Shown here one piece after another: positions 16,683 to 24,746 of a DNA stretch of 64,000 bases (the stretch's first letter is position 1; the number at the start of each line of letters is the position of its first letter). Source of the stretch: VRUE01 sp963704505 (GTDB lineage: Bacteria; Actinomycetota; Thermoleophilia; Solirubrobacterales; 70-9). The stretch spans positions 2,666,001 to 2,730,000 of the forward strand of contig OY969912.1 in assembly GCA_963704505.1 (NCBI GenBank). The letters are read 5' to 3'. Position numbers and translations under genes: made by a program. The notes under the pieces are model-generated. The model ran no database searches and had not been told where the DNA came from. It saw only the letters and a list, made by a program, of their open reading frames with translations.

Positions 16683-16796
16683 GTGGACCGCGACCTCGCA
16701 AAGCGCAACCTGACCGCAGGCCTCGTGGCGGGCGGAATCGCGGCCGCGATCTTCGCCCTCTGCTTCATCGTCGCGGTCCTCTACATCGCCTCCTGA
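16683..16796 (+). CDS. 37-residue single-TM protein in the oxidase-like operon
   Basis: A GTG-initiated gene of 38 codons with a charged N terminus (MDRDLAKRNL) followed by one membrane helix of about 24 residues ending YIAS. Its TGA shares a base with the next ATG (TGATG), which strongly supports translation. Size and position suggest a tiny oxidase accessory subunit like the single-helix subunits of caa3/ba3 enzymes. No family is recognised with confidence. Confidence 0.65.
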   Translation: MDRDLAKRNLTAGLVAGGIAAAIFALCFIVAVLYIAS

Positions 16797-17086
16797 TGGC
16801 TGAGCACCGCAACATCCCCGAGCCCGGCGAGCTGGTCTACGCGCCCCGCCCCTCCTGGCTGCCGTCGTTCTTCGCCTTCGCAATCGCCTTGGTCGTCTGC
16901 GGCGTCTTCGCCGAGGGGTTCATGGTCAGGGGCTGGGTCTACTCGATCATCGGCGGCGTCGTTGCCCTCTTCGTCCTCAGGGCGATCGCCAGCGGCTCGG
17001 TCCGCGACTTCTTCCGCCTGCGCCGAAAGCAGCACACGCGCGGCGCCGTCCTCCCGGTCGAGCAAATCCAAATCCCCAGGCGATAA
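16796..17086 (+). CDS. Small two-TM protein, oxidase subunit IV-like
   Basis: A 96-residue protein with an N-terminal IPEPGELVYAPRPSWLPSFFAF motif, two membrane helices (about 24-45 and 48-67) and a basic tail (RDFFRLRRKQHTRG). The proline/tryptophan-rich entry to the first helix resembles actinobacterial oxidase subunit IV (CtaF) proteins; the match is by eye and modest. Its start is joined to the 37-residue gene by TGATG. Its stop lies inside the first arm of an intergenic structured element. Confidence 0.65.
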   Translation: MAEHRNIPEPGELVYAPRPSWLPSFFAFAIALVVCGVFAEGFMVRGWVYSIIGGVVALFVLRAIASGSVRDFFRLRRKQHTRGAVLPVEQIQIPRR

Positions 17087-17174
17087 GCCCGGCGAGGGTC
17101 GTCGTCCTCGGTCGCTTGCGTGCGGAGCACGCGGCGCAACCTGCGTCCTCGACCCGCTTGGGCCTGTCGCCTGG
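17076..17174 (-). repeat. Nested-stem intergenic element, copy D
   Basis: Read on the minus strand, the arms are CCAGGCGA/TCGCCTGG (outer), GGGTCG/CGACCC, GGTTGC/GCGACC (one G-U pair) and GCGTGC-TCC-GCACGC (tip). Internal loops AGGACGCA and GAGGACGA face each other between the second and third stems. The loop motifs recur at 20403-20519, 26576-26678 and 50188-50290. It starts at the stop codon of the preceding plus-strand gene and ends just before the convergent CBS gene. Confidence 0.65.
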
Positions 17175-17180
17175 CCCGCG

Positions 17181-17582
17181 TTACTCGGGGACGGGGCCCG
17201 AGGTGGCGCCGTCGGAAGTCCAGACGCGGACGATGTCGCGCATCGAGAGGATGCCGACCAGCTCACCGCCGTCGTAGACGACCAAGTGCCGGATATTGAG
17301 GTTCGACATCTCGGCGGCGGCGCGCTCCAGGCTCCAGTCCGGGGCCGCGGAGATCACGCTGCCGCTCATGTGCTCGGCGACGGTCTCCTTGTCGGGGTCC
17401 TCACCGGCCCCCACCGAGACCAGGATGTCGCGCTCGGTGAGGATGCACGGGACCGGGGTCTCGTCGTCGCTGACGAGGGCCGCGCCGATTCCCTTCTCGG
17501 CCATCTGGTGCGCCGCCTCGCGCAGGGTGTGCGACGGGCCAACCGTGAGCACGACCTCGGACATGCCTTCCCGTACCTGCAT
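17181..17582 (-). CDS. CBS-domain pair protein
   Basis: A 133-residue protein of two CBS motifs (REGMSEVVLTVGPSHTLREAAHQM and AEHMSGSVISAAPDWSLERAAAEM), each ending in a VYDGGELVGILSMRDIV-type strand-helix. It forms a Bateman module that usually binds adenine nucleotides. No effector domain is attached. It is divergent from the diheme cytochrome c gene with 47 bases between starts. A role in sensing energy charge is inference. Confidence 0.9.
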   Translation of the reverse strand: MQVREGMSEVVLTVGPSHTLREAAHQMAEKGIGAALVSDDETPVPCILTERDILVSVGAGEDPDKETVAEHMSGSVISAAPDWSLERAAAEMSNLNIRHLVVYDGGELVGILSMRDIVRVWTSDGATSGPVPE

Positions 17583-17603
17583 CGGGCCCCACCTTATAGA
17601 CTC

Positions 17604-17620
17604 CGGCGCGCTCCGCGCCG
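17604..17620 (+). promoter_or_regulatory. Perfect hairpin in the leader of the cytochrome c gene
   Basis: CGGCGCG-CTC-CGCGCCG forms a 7-bp hairpin nine bases before the ATG and just after a TATAGA-like -10 (about 17595-17600). It could be a regulator site or a translational control hairpin; nothing else supports a specific role. Confidence 0.4.
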
Positions 17621-17629
17621 CGAACCCGA

Positions 17630-18352
17630 ATGCTCTCGATTGCCAAGAAAACCCTGCTCGTAGTCGTCGCCCTCGCGGCCCTGGCCGTGGCAGCTTCCGG
17701 CTGCGGGACGACGACCGCCGACACCACGCGGGGCCGGGTGCTCTTCGTCGAAAAATGCGGCGTCTGCCACGAACTTGCCGAGGCCGGCACCACGGCCCAG
17801 ATCGGCCCCAACCTCGATGACGCCTTCGCCGCCGCCCGCGCCGCCGGCGAGAGCGCCTCGACGATCGAAGGGGTAGTCAAGCCGCAGGTAGAGACGCCGC
17901 GCCCGTCCAACGAAAATCCGGCCGTCTCGATGCCCGCCAAGATCGTCGAGGGACAGGACCTCGACGACGTCGCCGCCTACGTCGCCGAATACGCCGGCGT
18001 CCCCGGCGCGGCGCCCCCCAAGGTTCCCGGCGGCCCCGGCGCCCAGGTCTTCGCCAACAACGGCTGTGGCGGCTGCCACACGCTCGCCGCCGCCAACTCG
18101 GGCGGCACCACGGGCCCGAACCTCGACGAAGTCCTCAAAGGCCAGAGCATGGCGCAGATCACCGAAGACGTCGTCGACCCCAACGCCGAGATCGCCCAGG
18201 GCTACCCGCCCAACGTGATGCCTTCGAACTTCGGAGAAACCCTCTCCAAACAGGAAGTCGAACAGCTGGTCGAATACCTGATCGCCGAAACCGGCGGCGG
18301 CGGAAAAGCGAAGGCGAGCGGCGGCGGCTCGAAGCCGTCCAAGGGCGGCTGA
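17630..18352 (+). CDS. Diheme c-type cytochrome lipoprotein
   Basis: A 240-residue exported protein with a lysine-containing N terminus, a hydrophobic core and a lipobox ending at Cys25 (AASGC), so it is probably membrane-anchored by lipid. Two heme c sites are present: CGVCH (43-47), with a likely Met ligand in AVSMPAKI, and CGGCH (146-150), with a likely Met ligand in NVMPSNFG. The two cytochrome domains look like a tandem duplication. The C terminus is a Gly/Lys/Ser-rich tail. It lies between the degenerate oxidase pair and ctaA and could carry electrons to the canonical aa3 enzyme. Confidence 0.92.
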   Translation: MLSIAKKTLLVVVALAALAVAASGCGTTTADTTRGRVLFVEKCGVCHELAEAGTTAQIGPNLDDAFAAARAAGESASTIEGVVKPQVETPRPSNENPAVSMPAKIVEGQDLDDVAAYVAEYAGVPGAAPPKVPGGPGAQVFANNGCGGCHTLAAANSGGTTGPNLDEVLKGQSMAQITEDVVDPNAEIAQGYPPNVMPSNFGETLSKQEVEQLVEYLIAETGGGGKAKASGGGSKPSKGG

Positions 18353-19317
18353 GCACGCGACTGCCGCGGATCAGCCCCGAGCTCTACGCGAAGGTCGCGC
18401 TGGTCGCCCTCGCGGGGCTGGCGCTGATCGTCCTCACCGGTGCCGGGGTACGGCTCACCGGATCCGGCCTCGGCTGCCCTGACTGGCCGAAATGCTACGG
18501 CCGCGACGTGCCGCCGCTCGACAGCCACGCGGTGATCGAGTACGGCAACCGGCTGCTGACCGGCTTCGTCGGATTCGCCGTGATCGCCGCCGCCGTCGGC
18601 GCCTTCTTCCGGAGCCCCTATCGCTGGCACCTGGCCCTGTTCGGGGTGCTCCTGCCGCTCGGCGTGGTGGGGCAGGCGATCCTCGGCGCCCTGGTCGTCA
18701 AGTACCACCTGGCGCCCGGCCTGGTGATGAGCCACTTCATCCTCTCGATGCTGCTGCTCGACGCCTCCTTCGCCCTCGCCTGGTGCGCTCGCTACGAGCC
18801 CTGGGAGCGGGGCCGGTCCAGCGACCGCCTCGGCGTCTGGTCGGTCCGGGCGCTGATCCCACTTGGCCAGCTGACGATCCTCGCCGGGACCATCGCCACC
18901 GCCTCGGGACCCCACGCCGGCGCCCACGCCGGCCAGCTCGTCCACCGCTTCGACTTCGAGGGCGCCAGCACGCTCGAATGGGTGGTCCAGCGCCACGCGG
19001 TGATCGCCACCGTCTTCGGCCTTTCCGCGATCGGGGTCTGGTTCCTCCTGCGCCGCCCAGGAGGCGACAGGAGAGCCGTCAGGCCCCTGACCTTCGTCCT
19101 GGGCCTCCTGGCGCTACAAGGCGTCGTAGGGGGCGTCCAATGGGCGCTGAAGCTGCCCTCGGAGATCGTCTGGGTCCACGTCGCCCTCGCCACTGCCAAC
19201 TGGCTGGCGATGCTCTGGACGGTGGCGACTGCGGGGCGGCTGGAGCCTCGCGACGGCAGGGTCACAGACCAGGCCCCGCCGGCCGAGTCCGAGACCCCCG
19301 CTCTCGCTCAGACCTGA
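18349..19317 (+). CDS. ctaA: Heme A synthase, apparent CTG start
   Basis: This eight-helix enzyme converts heme O to heme A. The conserved N-terminal region GAGVRLTGSGLGCPDWPKC, with its cysteine pair, and the first membrane helix lie upstream of the first ATG/GTG/TTG in this frame (GTG at 18508). Initiation is therefore placed at CTG 18349, which overlaps the cytochrome c stop as CTGA and has AAGG four bases before it. The resulting 322 residues match family length. EYGNRLLTGFVG and HAGQLVHRFDFEG carry the conserved helix-loop features. The same junction appears before pyrF. Confidence 0.85.
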   Translation: MSTRLPRISPELYAKVALVALAGLALIVLTGAGVRLTGSGLGCPDWPKCYGRDVPPLDSHAVIEYGNRLLTGFVGFAVIAAAVGAFFRSPYRWHLALFGVLLPLGVVGQAILGALVVKYHLAPGLVMSHFILSMLLLDASFALAWCARYEPWERGRSSDRLGVWSVRALIPLGQLTILAGTIATASGPHAGAHAGQLVHRFDFEGASTLEWVVQRHAVIATVFGLSAIGVWFLLRRPGGDRRAVRPLTFVLGLLALQGVVGGVQWALKLPSEIVWVHVALATANWLAMLWTVATAGRLEPRDGRVTDQAPPAESETPALAQT

Positions 19318-19544
19318 GTCAGGACCGACGCCGTGAAACCGACCATGGCGACGACCATCAAGCCGCTGAAGTTGACCATCGTGCGCTGCATCGCGGCGAG
19401 GCGGGCGTCCGTCCGGTCGAACCGGAGATTCATTTCGGATCGAAGCTCGCGGACGTCCGTGTCGACACGACCGAATCCGTCGCCCATCCGATCGCTGAGA
19501 TCGTCAAGGCGCTCGTCGGTCCAGGCATCCCTCACGGACTCCAT
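19308..19544 (-). CDS. Small coiled-coil plus TM tail protein
   Basis: A 78-residue protein starting at ATG 19544. A charged heptad-like helix (ERLDDLSDRMGDGFGRVDTDVRELRSEMNLRFDRTDARLAAMQ in part) is followed by one C-terminal membrane helix (NFSGLMVVAMVGFTASVL). The layout resembles short phage XhlA-like or DUF1640-like coiled-coil membrane proteins, but no assignment is made. Its 3' end overlaps ctaA by ten bases. Confidence 0.55.
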   Translation of the reverse strand: MESVRDAWTDERLDDLSDRMGDGFGRVDTDVRELRSEMNLRFDRTDARLAAMQRTMVNFSGLMVVAMVGFTASVLTQV

Positions 19545-19635
19545 CGTGGCAGGGTAGAAGGAACGTGTTGTCTGTCTCCCGAGTGGTGACAATTGTGTGC
19601 CGGTCGCCGGGGGCAGTGGCGACTGCGGTCTCGCC

Positions 19636-20289
19636 TCAGCGCGCCGGACTGCCTTCGGCGGCGAGATCGACGACCACATGGGTGATCGGCAGGTCGATCT
19701 CCTCCCGGGCCCGCTCGACCACGCCCCTCTCCAGCCAGACCGAGCGCTCGGCGGGATGGGTCGAGATGACGATCTCGTCGGCGGGGAAGGCGCGCAGCGC
19801 GTCTTCGATCGCCACGTTCGGCTCGGAATCGCCGATCTCTCCACGGGCGCGCAGGCCGAGCTGCTCGATCTCGATCACAGAGAGCTCCATGCGCTGGCGG
19901 GCGCGTTCGATCGCCTCGTCGACGTCAGATGCCCAATGGGCGGCTTTCGATTCGACCAGGGCCGGCGTCACGACCAGGATCTCGCAGCGGCGTCCCTCGC
20001 ACCTGCCGCGGATCTCGTCCAGGAGCGGGGCACCGCCGACGGTCTCGTTGGCGATTACGAGGACGCGGTGCTTGCCGTCGCCGCCCCGGGTCAGCGGCAC
20101 GTCGGCCCTGATCGCGCCCCGCGAGGCGCGGTAGGCAAACGCCCCGCCGCCGGCGACCAGCAAAGCCGCGACGATCAGGCCGGCGGTCGGCCCGACCACG
20201 GCGCCGACCACCCCGACCAGGATCGCGCCGACGAGGATCACCACGAACCAGCGAAACGCGTCTGCCTCTGACCGCAGCGGGTTATGCAT
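19636..20289 (-). CDS. Membrane-anchored universal-stress-like protein
   Basis: A 217-residue protein with two N-terminal membrane helices (about 13-50) followed by an alpha/beta domain of the universal stress/HUP kind: HRVLVIANETVGGAPLLDEI, CEILVVTPAL and ADEIVISTHPAERSVWLERGVVERA. The last motif is shared with the 291-residue protein encoded at 21143-22018, so the two are paralogues. It lies downstream of coxC on the same strand, separated by structured element A. A role in oxidase regulation is inferred from position only. Confidence 0.75.
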   Translation of the reverse strand: MHNPLRSEADAFRWFVVILVGAILVGVVGAVVGPTAGLIVAALLVAGGGAFAYRASRGAIRADVPLTRGGDGKHRVLVIANETVGGAPLLDEIRGRCEGRRCEILVVTPALVESKAAHWASDVDEAIERARQRMELSVIEIEQLGLRARGEIGDSEPNVAIEDALRAFPADEIVISTHPAERSVWLERGVVERAREEIDLPITHVVVDLAAEGSPAR

Positions 20290-20402
20290 GTCCGGTGATA
20301 CCTACCCGAATCGCGGAAAGTTCATAACCGGGCCGGCGGCGAGCCAGCATAGGCGGGACACCCGGATAGGCGACGAACCGGGACAGGCGGCAATACGGGA
20401 TG

Positions 20403-20519
20403 GGCGGCGAAAATCAAGGCTGGCCAGGACGCAGGGAGGCCGACGAGGGGAGCGCACCTCTGGTGCGTGACCCGAGGAACCCGACCGAGGACACCGCCAG
20501 GCGCCGATTTGCAGCCGCC
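20403..20519 (+). repeat. Nested-stem intergenic element, copy A
   Basis: It begins with GGCGGC (20403) pairing to GCCGCC (20514-20519), with further AAATC/GATTT pairing, and has a tip hairpin GCGCACC-TCT-GGTGCGT (20452-20468). The AGGACGCA loop (about 20427-20434) and GAGGACACCG loop (about 20487-20496) match copies B-D. It abuts the stop codon of coxC. The stretch CCGAGGACACCGCCAG is identical in copy B. Confidence 0.65.
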
Positions 20520-21143
20520 CTAGAGGACGTAGACGGTCAAGAAAACAATGATCCACATGACATCGACAAAGTGCCAATAGATCCCCGGAACCTCGACCCC
20601 GAGGTGGTCTTTCTCCTCGGGCCCGAAGTGTCCGCGGAAGGCGCGGATCGAAGCGAAGCTGAGCAGCATCAGGCCGACGAAGACGTGAGCGCCGTGAAGT
20701 CCCGTGAGGCTGTAGAAGATCGAGCCGAACGAGAGGTCGCGGGCGCTGAAGCCGAGGTGCGCGTACTCGTTGAGCTGGACGAAGAGGAAGGTCGCGCCGA
20801 GCATCCAGGTGAGGACCAGGCCCAGTTTGAGGCCGTTCCGGTTGCCGCGCCTGATCGACTCGAGGGCGTAGTGGATCGTGAAGCTCGAGGAGACCAGGAT
20901 GCATGTGTTGGCGAGCGCCACGTAGACGGGCAGCTCGTAGGGGTGCGGCGGCCAGCTCGAGGGCGAGACGACCACCCGCAGGAAGAAGTAGGAGGCGAAG
21001 AAGGCCCCGAACAGCATGACCTCGGAGACGATGAAGAGCAGGATGCCAAGCGTCTGGCGGTCGATCCGCGAGCTCTGATTGGCCTCCGGCGGGCCGTGGT
21101 GCTCCTCGTGGGAGTGGCCGAGGCTGACGGTCGCGCTCTCCAT
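20520..21143 (-). CDS. coxC: Cytochrome c oxidase subunit III
   Basis: A 207-residue, five-helix subunit III of the aa3 oxidase. It has the typical WPPHPYELPVYVALANTCIL entry, a conserved Glu in the EVMLFGAFFASYFFL helix, TGLHGAHVFVGLMLL, and a C-terminal YWHFVDVMWIIVFLTVYVL. Its N terminus (HSHEEHHGPPE) is His-rich. It starts in the stop of the universal-stress-like gene (TGATG). Confidence 0.95.
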   Translation of the reverse strand: MESATVSLGHSHEEHHGPPEANQSSRIDRQTLGILLFIVSEVMLFGAFFASYFFLRVVVSPSSWPPHPYELPVYVALANTCILVSSSFTIHYALESIRRGNRNGLKLGLVLTWMLGATFLFVQLNEYAHLGFSARDLSFGSIFYSLTGLHGAHVFVGLMLLSFASIRAFRGHFGPEEKDHLGVEVPGIYWHFVDVMWIIVFLTVYVL

Positions 21144-22018
21144 CAGCCCGCCTCCCCCCCGGCGACCGCGGCGGCGACCGCGGCGGCAGGCCGGCCGACC
21201 TCGATGTGCTCGACCGGCTTGTCGGTGATCTCGCGGACTCTGCCGATCAGGTCGCCCTCGAGCCAGCGCGAGGTCTCCCCGGCGAAGGTCGAGATCAGGA
21301 CCTCGTCGATCCGATAGTGCTCGACCGCGTTCTGGACGGCGTGGAAGGGGTCGGGGCTCATCGGCTGCCCGGTCGCGTCGTAGTCGCCGCGGTAGAGCTC
21401 GGCAATCGTCGAGGCGAGATCGATGACGATCTCGGCCTCCGAGACGTCCTCGCTGCGCGGGCAGATGATCGTGAAACGGTGCGGTTGGCCGGCGGCGCGC
21501 TCCTTCAACCGATTGACCAGGTCCGGCGCGGCGACCGTCTTGGTCGCGACGACGAGGGTGTGGTTGACCTCGAGGCTGATCGAGTCGTCTTCGATGCGGA
21601 CCGGAATGTGGGTCACCTTCACCTCAGGCTCGAAGCGCGATTCCGCCCACGAGACCAGGTCCTTGCGGGTGATCCCGAAGCGGGTCTCGGCCAGGCAGGA
21701 GAGGAGAACCTCGGAAGGCTCGTGGGCACGGACCGCGTCGTCGAGCGCGAGTGCCGGGTCGGGGTCCATCACCTCGCCGACGGAATCGATGCCGTACTCG
21801 GCGAGGATCGCCATCGTCACCTCGACCCGGGCGCGAGCCGCGTCGCGAAGCTCGCCGGAGTCGATCAACTGGCCGACCGCCGGCTGATTCTGAGGCGCGA
21901 CGACGGCGATCGTCGAGGCATGCTCGGCCCGTTCGCGCACCGCCTGGAGGAGCTTGCGACCGCCCGCCACCTCGTTGAGAAAGAGAAGGAGCGGCCGGCC
22001 CTCGGAGCCGTCGCTCAT
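21143..22018 (-). CDS. Tandem universal-stress-like domain protein inserted between coxA and coxC
   Basis: A 291-residue soluble protein with two repeats of an alpha/beta nucleotide-binding-like domain. Each repeat starts with a strand (RPLLLFLNEVAGGRKLL; LEVNHTLVVATKTV) and ends with a related motif: SEVLLSCLAETRFGITRKDLV and DEVLISTFAGETSRWLEGDLI. The C terminus is Ala/Gly-rich. It overlaps coxA upstream (ATGA, using the corrected coxA frame) and coxC downstream (TGATG). It is thus embedded in the oxidase operon and almost certainly co-translated with it. Function unknown. Confidence 0.8.
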   Translation of the reverse strand: MSDGSEGRPLLLFLNEVAGGRKLLQAVRERAEHASTIAVVAPQNQPAVGQLIDSGELRDAARARVEVTMAILAEYGIDSVGEVMDPDPALALDDAVRAHEPSEVLLSCLAETRFGITRKDLVSWAESRFEPEVKVTHIPVRIEDDSISLEVNHTLVVATKTVAAPDLVNRLKERAAGQPHRFTIICPRSEDVSEAEIVIDLASTIAELYRGDYDATGQPMSPDPFHAVQNAVEHYRIDEVLISTFAGETSRWLEGDLIGRVREITDKPVEHIEVGRPAAAVAAAVAGGEAG

Positions 22019-23923
22019 GTCGAGGTCCCCGCGACGGCGGGCTCGGGCTCTCTGACCTCGGCGCCTTCACCGGCCATGATCGCGTGCCGGGCTCCCGGGA
22101 CCCCGTACTCGTAGGGACCGCCGACGACGCGCGGGATCTCGTCGAAGTTGAAGATCGGCGGCGGCGAGCTGACCTGCCACTCGATCGAGTTCGCCCGCCA
22201 CGGGTTTGCGTCGGCCTTCGGGCCGAAGCGCCAGTCTGACGATCATGTTGTAGAGGAAGACGAGCTGGATGGCCCCGAGCATGAAGGCGAAGCAGCTGAT
22301 CAACAGGTTCCAGTTGCCGAATTGGTCGGCGTAGTCGGCGACGCGCCGGGGCATCCCGTCCATGCCGATCCAATGCATGGGGATGAACGTGCCCCAGGTG
22401 CCGACCAGTGTGCCCCAGAAGTGGACGCGACCGAGTTTCTCGTCGTACATCCGCCCGGTCATCTTCGGGAACCAGTGGTAGATGCCCGCGAAGATCGTGA
22501 AAACCGAGCCGCCGAAGAGCACGAAGTGGATGTGGGCGACGATGAAGTAGGTGTCGGAGACGTGGATGTCGATCGGCACCATGCCGAGCATGACGCCGCT
22601 GATCCCGCCGATCGTGAAGGTGACGATGAAGGCGAGCGCAAATAACATCGCCGTCGAATAGGTGTGGATCTTGCCGAAATAGAGGGTCCCCAGCCAGGAG
22701 AAGATCTTGATGCCGGTCGGCACCGCGATCAGCAGCGTGGTGATCATCATCGGCACCCGGAGCCAGCTGAACATGCCGGCCACGAACATGTGATGGGCCC
22801 AGACCGAGTAGCTGAGGACGACGATCCCGATCAGCGCCAGGGCCATCAATCGGTAGCCGAAGATCGGCTTTCGGGCATGGGTCGATATGACCTCGGAGAT
22901 GATCCCGAACCCGGGCAACATCATGATGTAGACGGCCGGGTGCGAATAGAACCAGAAGATGTGCTGGTAGCTGATCACGTCTCCCCCGCCCGCGAACTGG
23001 AAGAACTGGGTGCCGAGGGCGCGGTCGAAGAGGACCATGAACTGGGCCCCGGCGATGAACGGCGTCGCGGCGACGACCAGCAGCGAAGTCGAGAGGTTGG
23101 CCCAGACCAGCAGCGGCATCCGCCAGAAGGTCATCCCCGGCGCCCGCATGGTGATGATCGTGACCAGGAAGTTGAGCGCGGTGGCGATCGAGGAGGCGCC
23201 GGCGAACTGGACGCCGAGGTTGAAGAAGGACTGGCCCAGCGGTGCCCCGGTCGAGAGTGGCGCGTAGCCGGTCCAGCCGGCGTCGAATGCGCCGCCCGGG
23301 GCGAGGAAACTGCCGACGAACATCAGGCCGGCGAGCGGCAGCATCCAGAAGCTGAGCGCGTTGAGGCGCGGGAACGCCATGTCCGGAGCGCCGATCATCA
23401 ACGGCAGCACGTAGTTGGCGATCCCGGCGAAGACCGGGATCACGAAGACGAAGATCATCAGCACCGCGTGCGTCGAGAAGAGGCTGTTGTAGGTCGCCGC
23501 GTCGACGATCTGGCTGCCGGGCTGGGCGAGCTCGGCGCGGATCAGCATCGCCATCAGGCCACCCACGAAGAAGAAGAAGAAGGTTGTGCAGATGTACTGG
23601 ATGCCGATCACCTTGTGATCGGTGTTGAAGCGGAGGTAATCGCGCCAGCTCTTGGCGCCGTGCTGGGAGTGGTCGTCGGGGATGGTCGGCATTCCCGCCG
23701 CCCAGCGCAGCCAGTAGTCGAAGCAGCCGAAGCCGGCGAGGAAGCCGAGCGGCGCGGTGATCAGCGGGACGACCACCTGCGGGTAGCCGGTCTGCTTGGA
23801 CTGGAAGGCGTCGAGCCCGTAGGACTTGCGCAGCACGACGACGAGCGCGACGCCGAACGCCGCCGCAAGCAGCGCACCCAGGGCGCCCCTGATCCAACCC
23901 GGTCGCTTAATCGCCTCCACCAT
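22015..23923 (-). CDS. coxA: Cytochrome c oxidase subunit I (aa3), frameshifted near the 3' end
   Basis: A canonical catalytic subunit. STHAVLMIFVFVIP holds the heme a His, WFYSHPAVYIMMLPGFG the CuB His and cross-linked Tyr, VWAHHMF the CuB pair, and SDTYFIVAHIHFVLFGG the heme a3 and heme a ligands. An N-terminal extension of about 100 residues with two extra helices precedes FNTDHKVIGIQYI. After residue 561 (codon ending 22241) the reading frame slips. The expected SDWRFGPKADANPWRANSIEWQ and the rest of the tail continue in another frame to TGA 22017-22015, which overlaps the next ATG. The uncorrected frame ends at 22067 with an unrelated basic tail. It may be a sequencing error or a real lesion. 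Confidence 0.9.
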
Positions 23924-23936
23924 CAGTCGGCCTCCA

Positions 23937-24731
23937 TTATGCCCCGCCCGCGCCGACTTCTTCGTCGGTGTCGAGAGCGGTGTCCTGGTTGATCGCCGCG
24001 ATGTCCGCCGGCGGTATTTCCCCCTTTAGCCCTTTCACCCATTTGAGCCAGTCCGCCGGGCGTTCGACGACGACTTTCGCTCGCATCGTCGCGTGGCCGA
24101 AGCCGCAGAGCTCGGTGCAGATCAGCTGATAGGTCCCGAGCTTGTCCGGGGTGACGGTCGCCGTCGTCGTGATCCCCGGGACGTTGTCTTTCTTGATCCG
24201 CCACTCGGGGACCCAGAACGAGTGGATCACGTCGAGCGAGTGCATCTTGAACTGGACCTGGCGGTCGAGCGGGACGTGCAGCTCACCCTGCGAGTAGGCG
24301 TTGTCCTGGCCCGTGTAGCCGAAGGCCCAGGCGTACTGCTGGGAGAAGACGTCGACCCGAAGGGCATCGGCGGCTTTCGCTTCGATGTCGTTGAGGACGG
24401 ACCAGCTGTAGCCGGCGCCGAAGAGGACGATGATCGTCGGGATCAGGGTCCAGGCGATCTCCAGCCGGGTGTTGCCGTGGATCGGCTCGCCGTCGGATTC
24501 ATCCCCCGGTTTGGCTTTGAATTTCCACAGCGCGTAGAAGAGCATCACCATCACCAGCGAGAAGACGAAGGACGAGAGCACGATCATCACGTCGAGCAGC
24601 TGGTCGATCTTGGGGGCCGCGGTCGAGGCCTGCTGGCCGTCCCAATTGATCTGCAGCATCACCACCGAGATCACGGCCGTGGCGGCGACGGTGACGGCGA
24701 ACATCTTGACTATTGGCAGGCGGCCAATCAT
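23937..24731 (-). CDS. coxB: Cytochrome c oxidase subunit II (CuA-containing)
   Basis: A 264-residue subunit II with two or three N-terminal membrane helices and a CuA cupredoxin domain. It has QQYAWAFGY (aromatic patch), LDVIHSFWVPEWRIKKDNVPG and the full CuA motif CTELCGFGHATM. This contrasts directly with the ligand-less homologue at 13352. It lies 13 bases upstream of coxA on the same strand. The acidic C terminus (DTDEEVG) is extended. It receives electrons from a c-type cytochrome. Confidence 0.95.
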   Translation of the reverse strand: MIGRLPIVKMFAVTVAATAVISVVMLQINWDGQQASTAAPKIDQLLDVMIVLSSFVFSLVMVMLFYALWKFKAKPGDESDGEPIHGNTRLEIAWTLIPTIIVLFGAGYSWSVLNDIEAKAADALRVDVFSQQYAWAFGYTGQDNAYSQGELHVPLDRQVQFKMHSLDVIHSFWVPEWRIKKDNVPGITTTATVTPDKLGTYQLICTELCGFGHATMRAKVVVERPADWLKWVKGLKGEIPPADIAAINQDTALDTDEEVGAGGA

Positions 24732-24746
24732 CGGCGGCCCGGGATT

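Noticed and set aside
18520..18570. Heme A synthase missing its usual His in the xHR motif (reads EYGNR), suspected inactive
   Set aside because: From memory, EFGNR/EYGNR is the common actinobacterial form of this helix, so it is not evidence for loss of function.
21624..23897. A 757-residue minus-strand frame across coxA and the stress-like gene
   Set aside because: It is Arg-rich and matches no fold; it is the shifted frame of two well-supported genes in G+C-rich DNA.
22664..23992. A 442-residue plus-strand frame opposite coxA
   Set aside because: It is antisense to highly conserved oxidase sequence, with a composition of mostly Glu/Asp/Arg/Gly.
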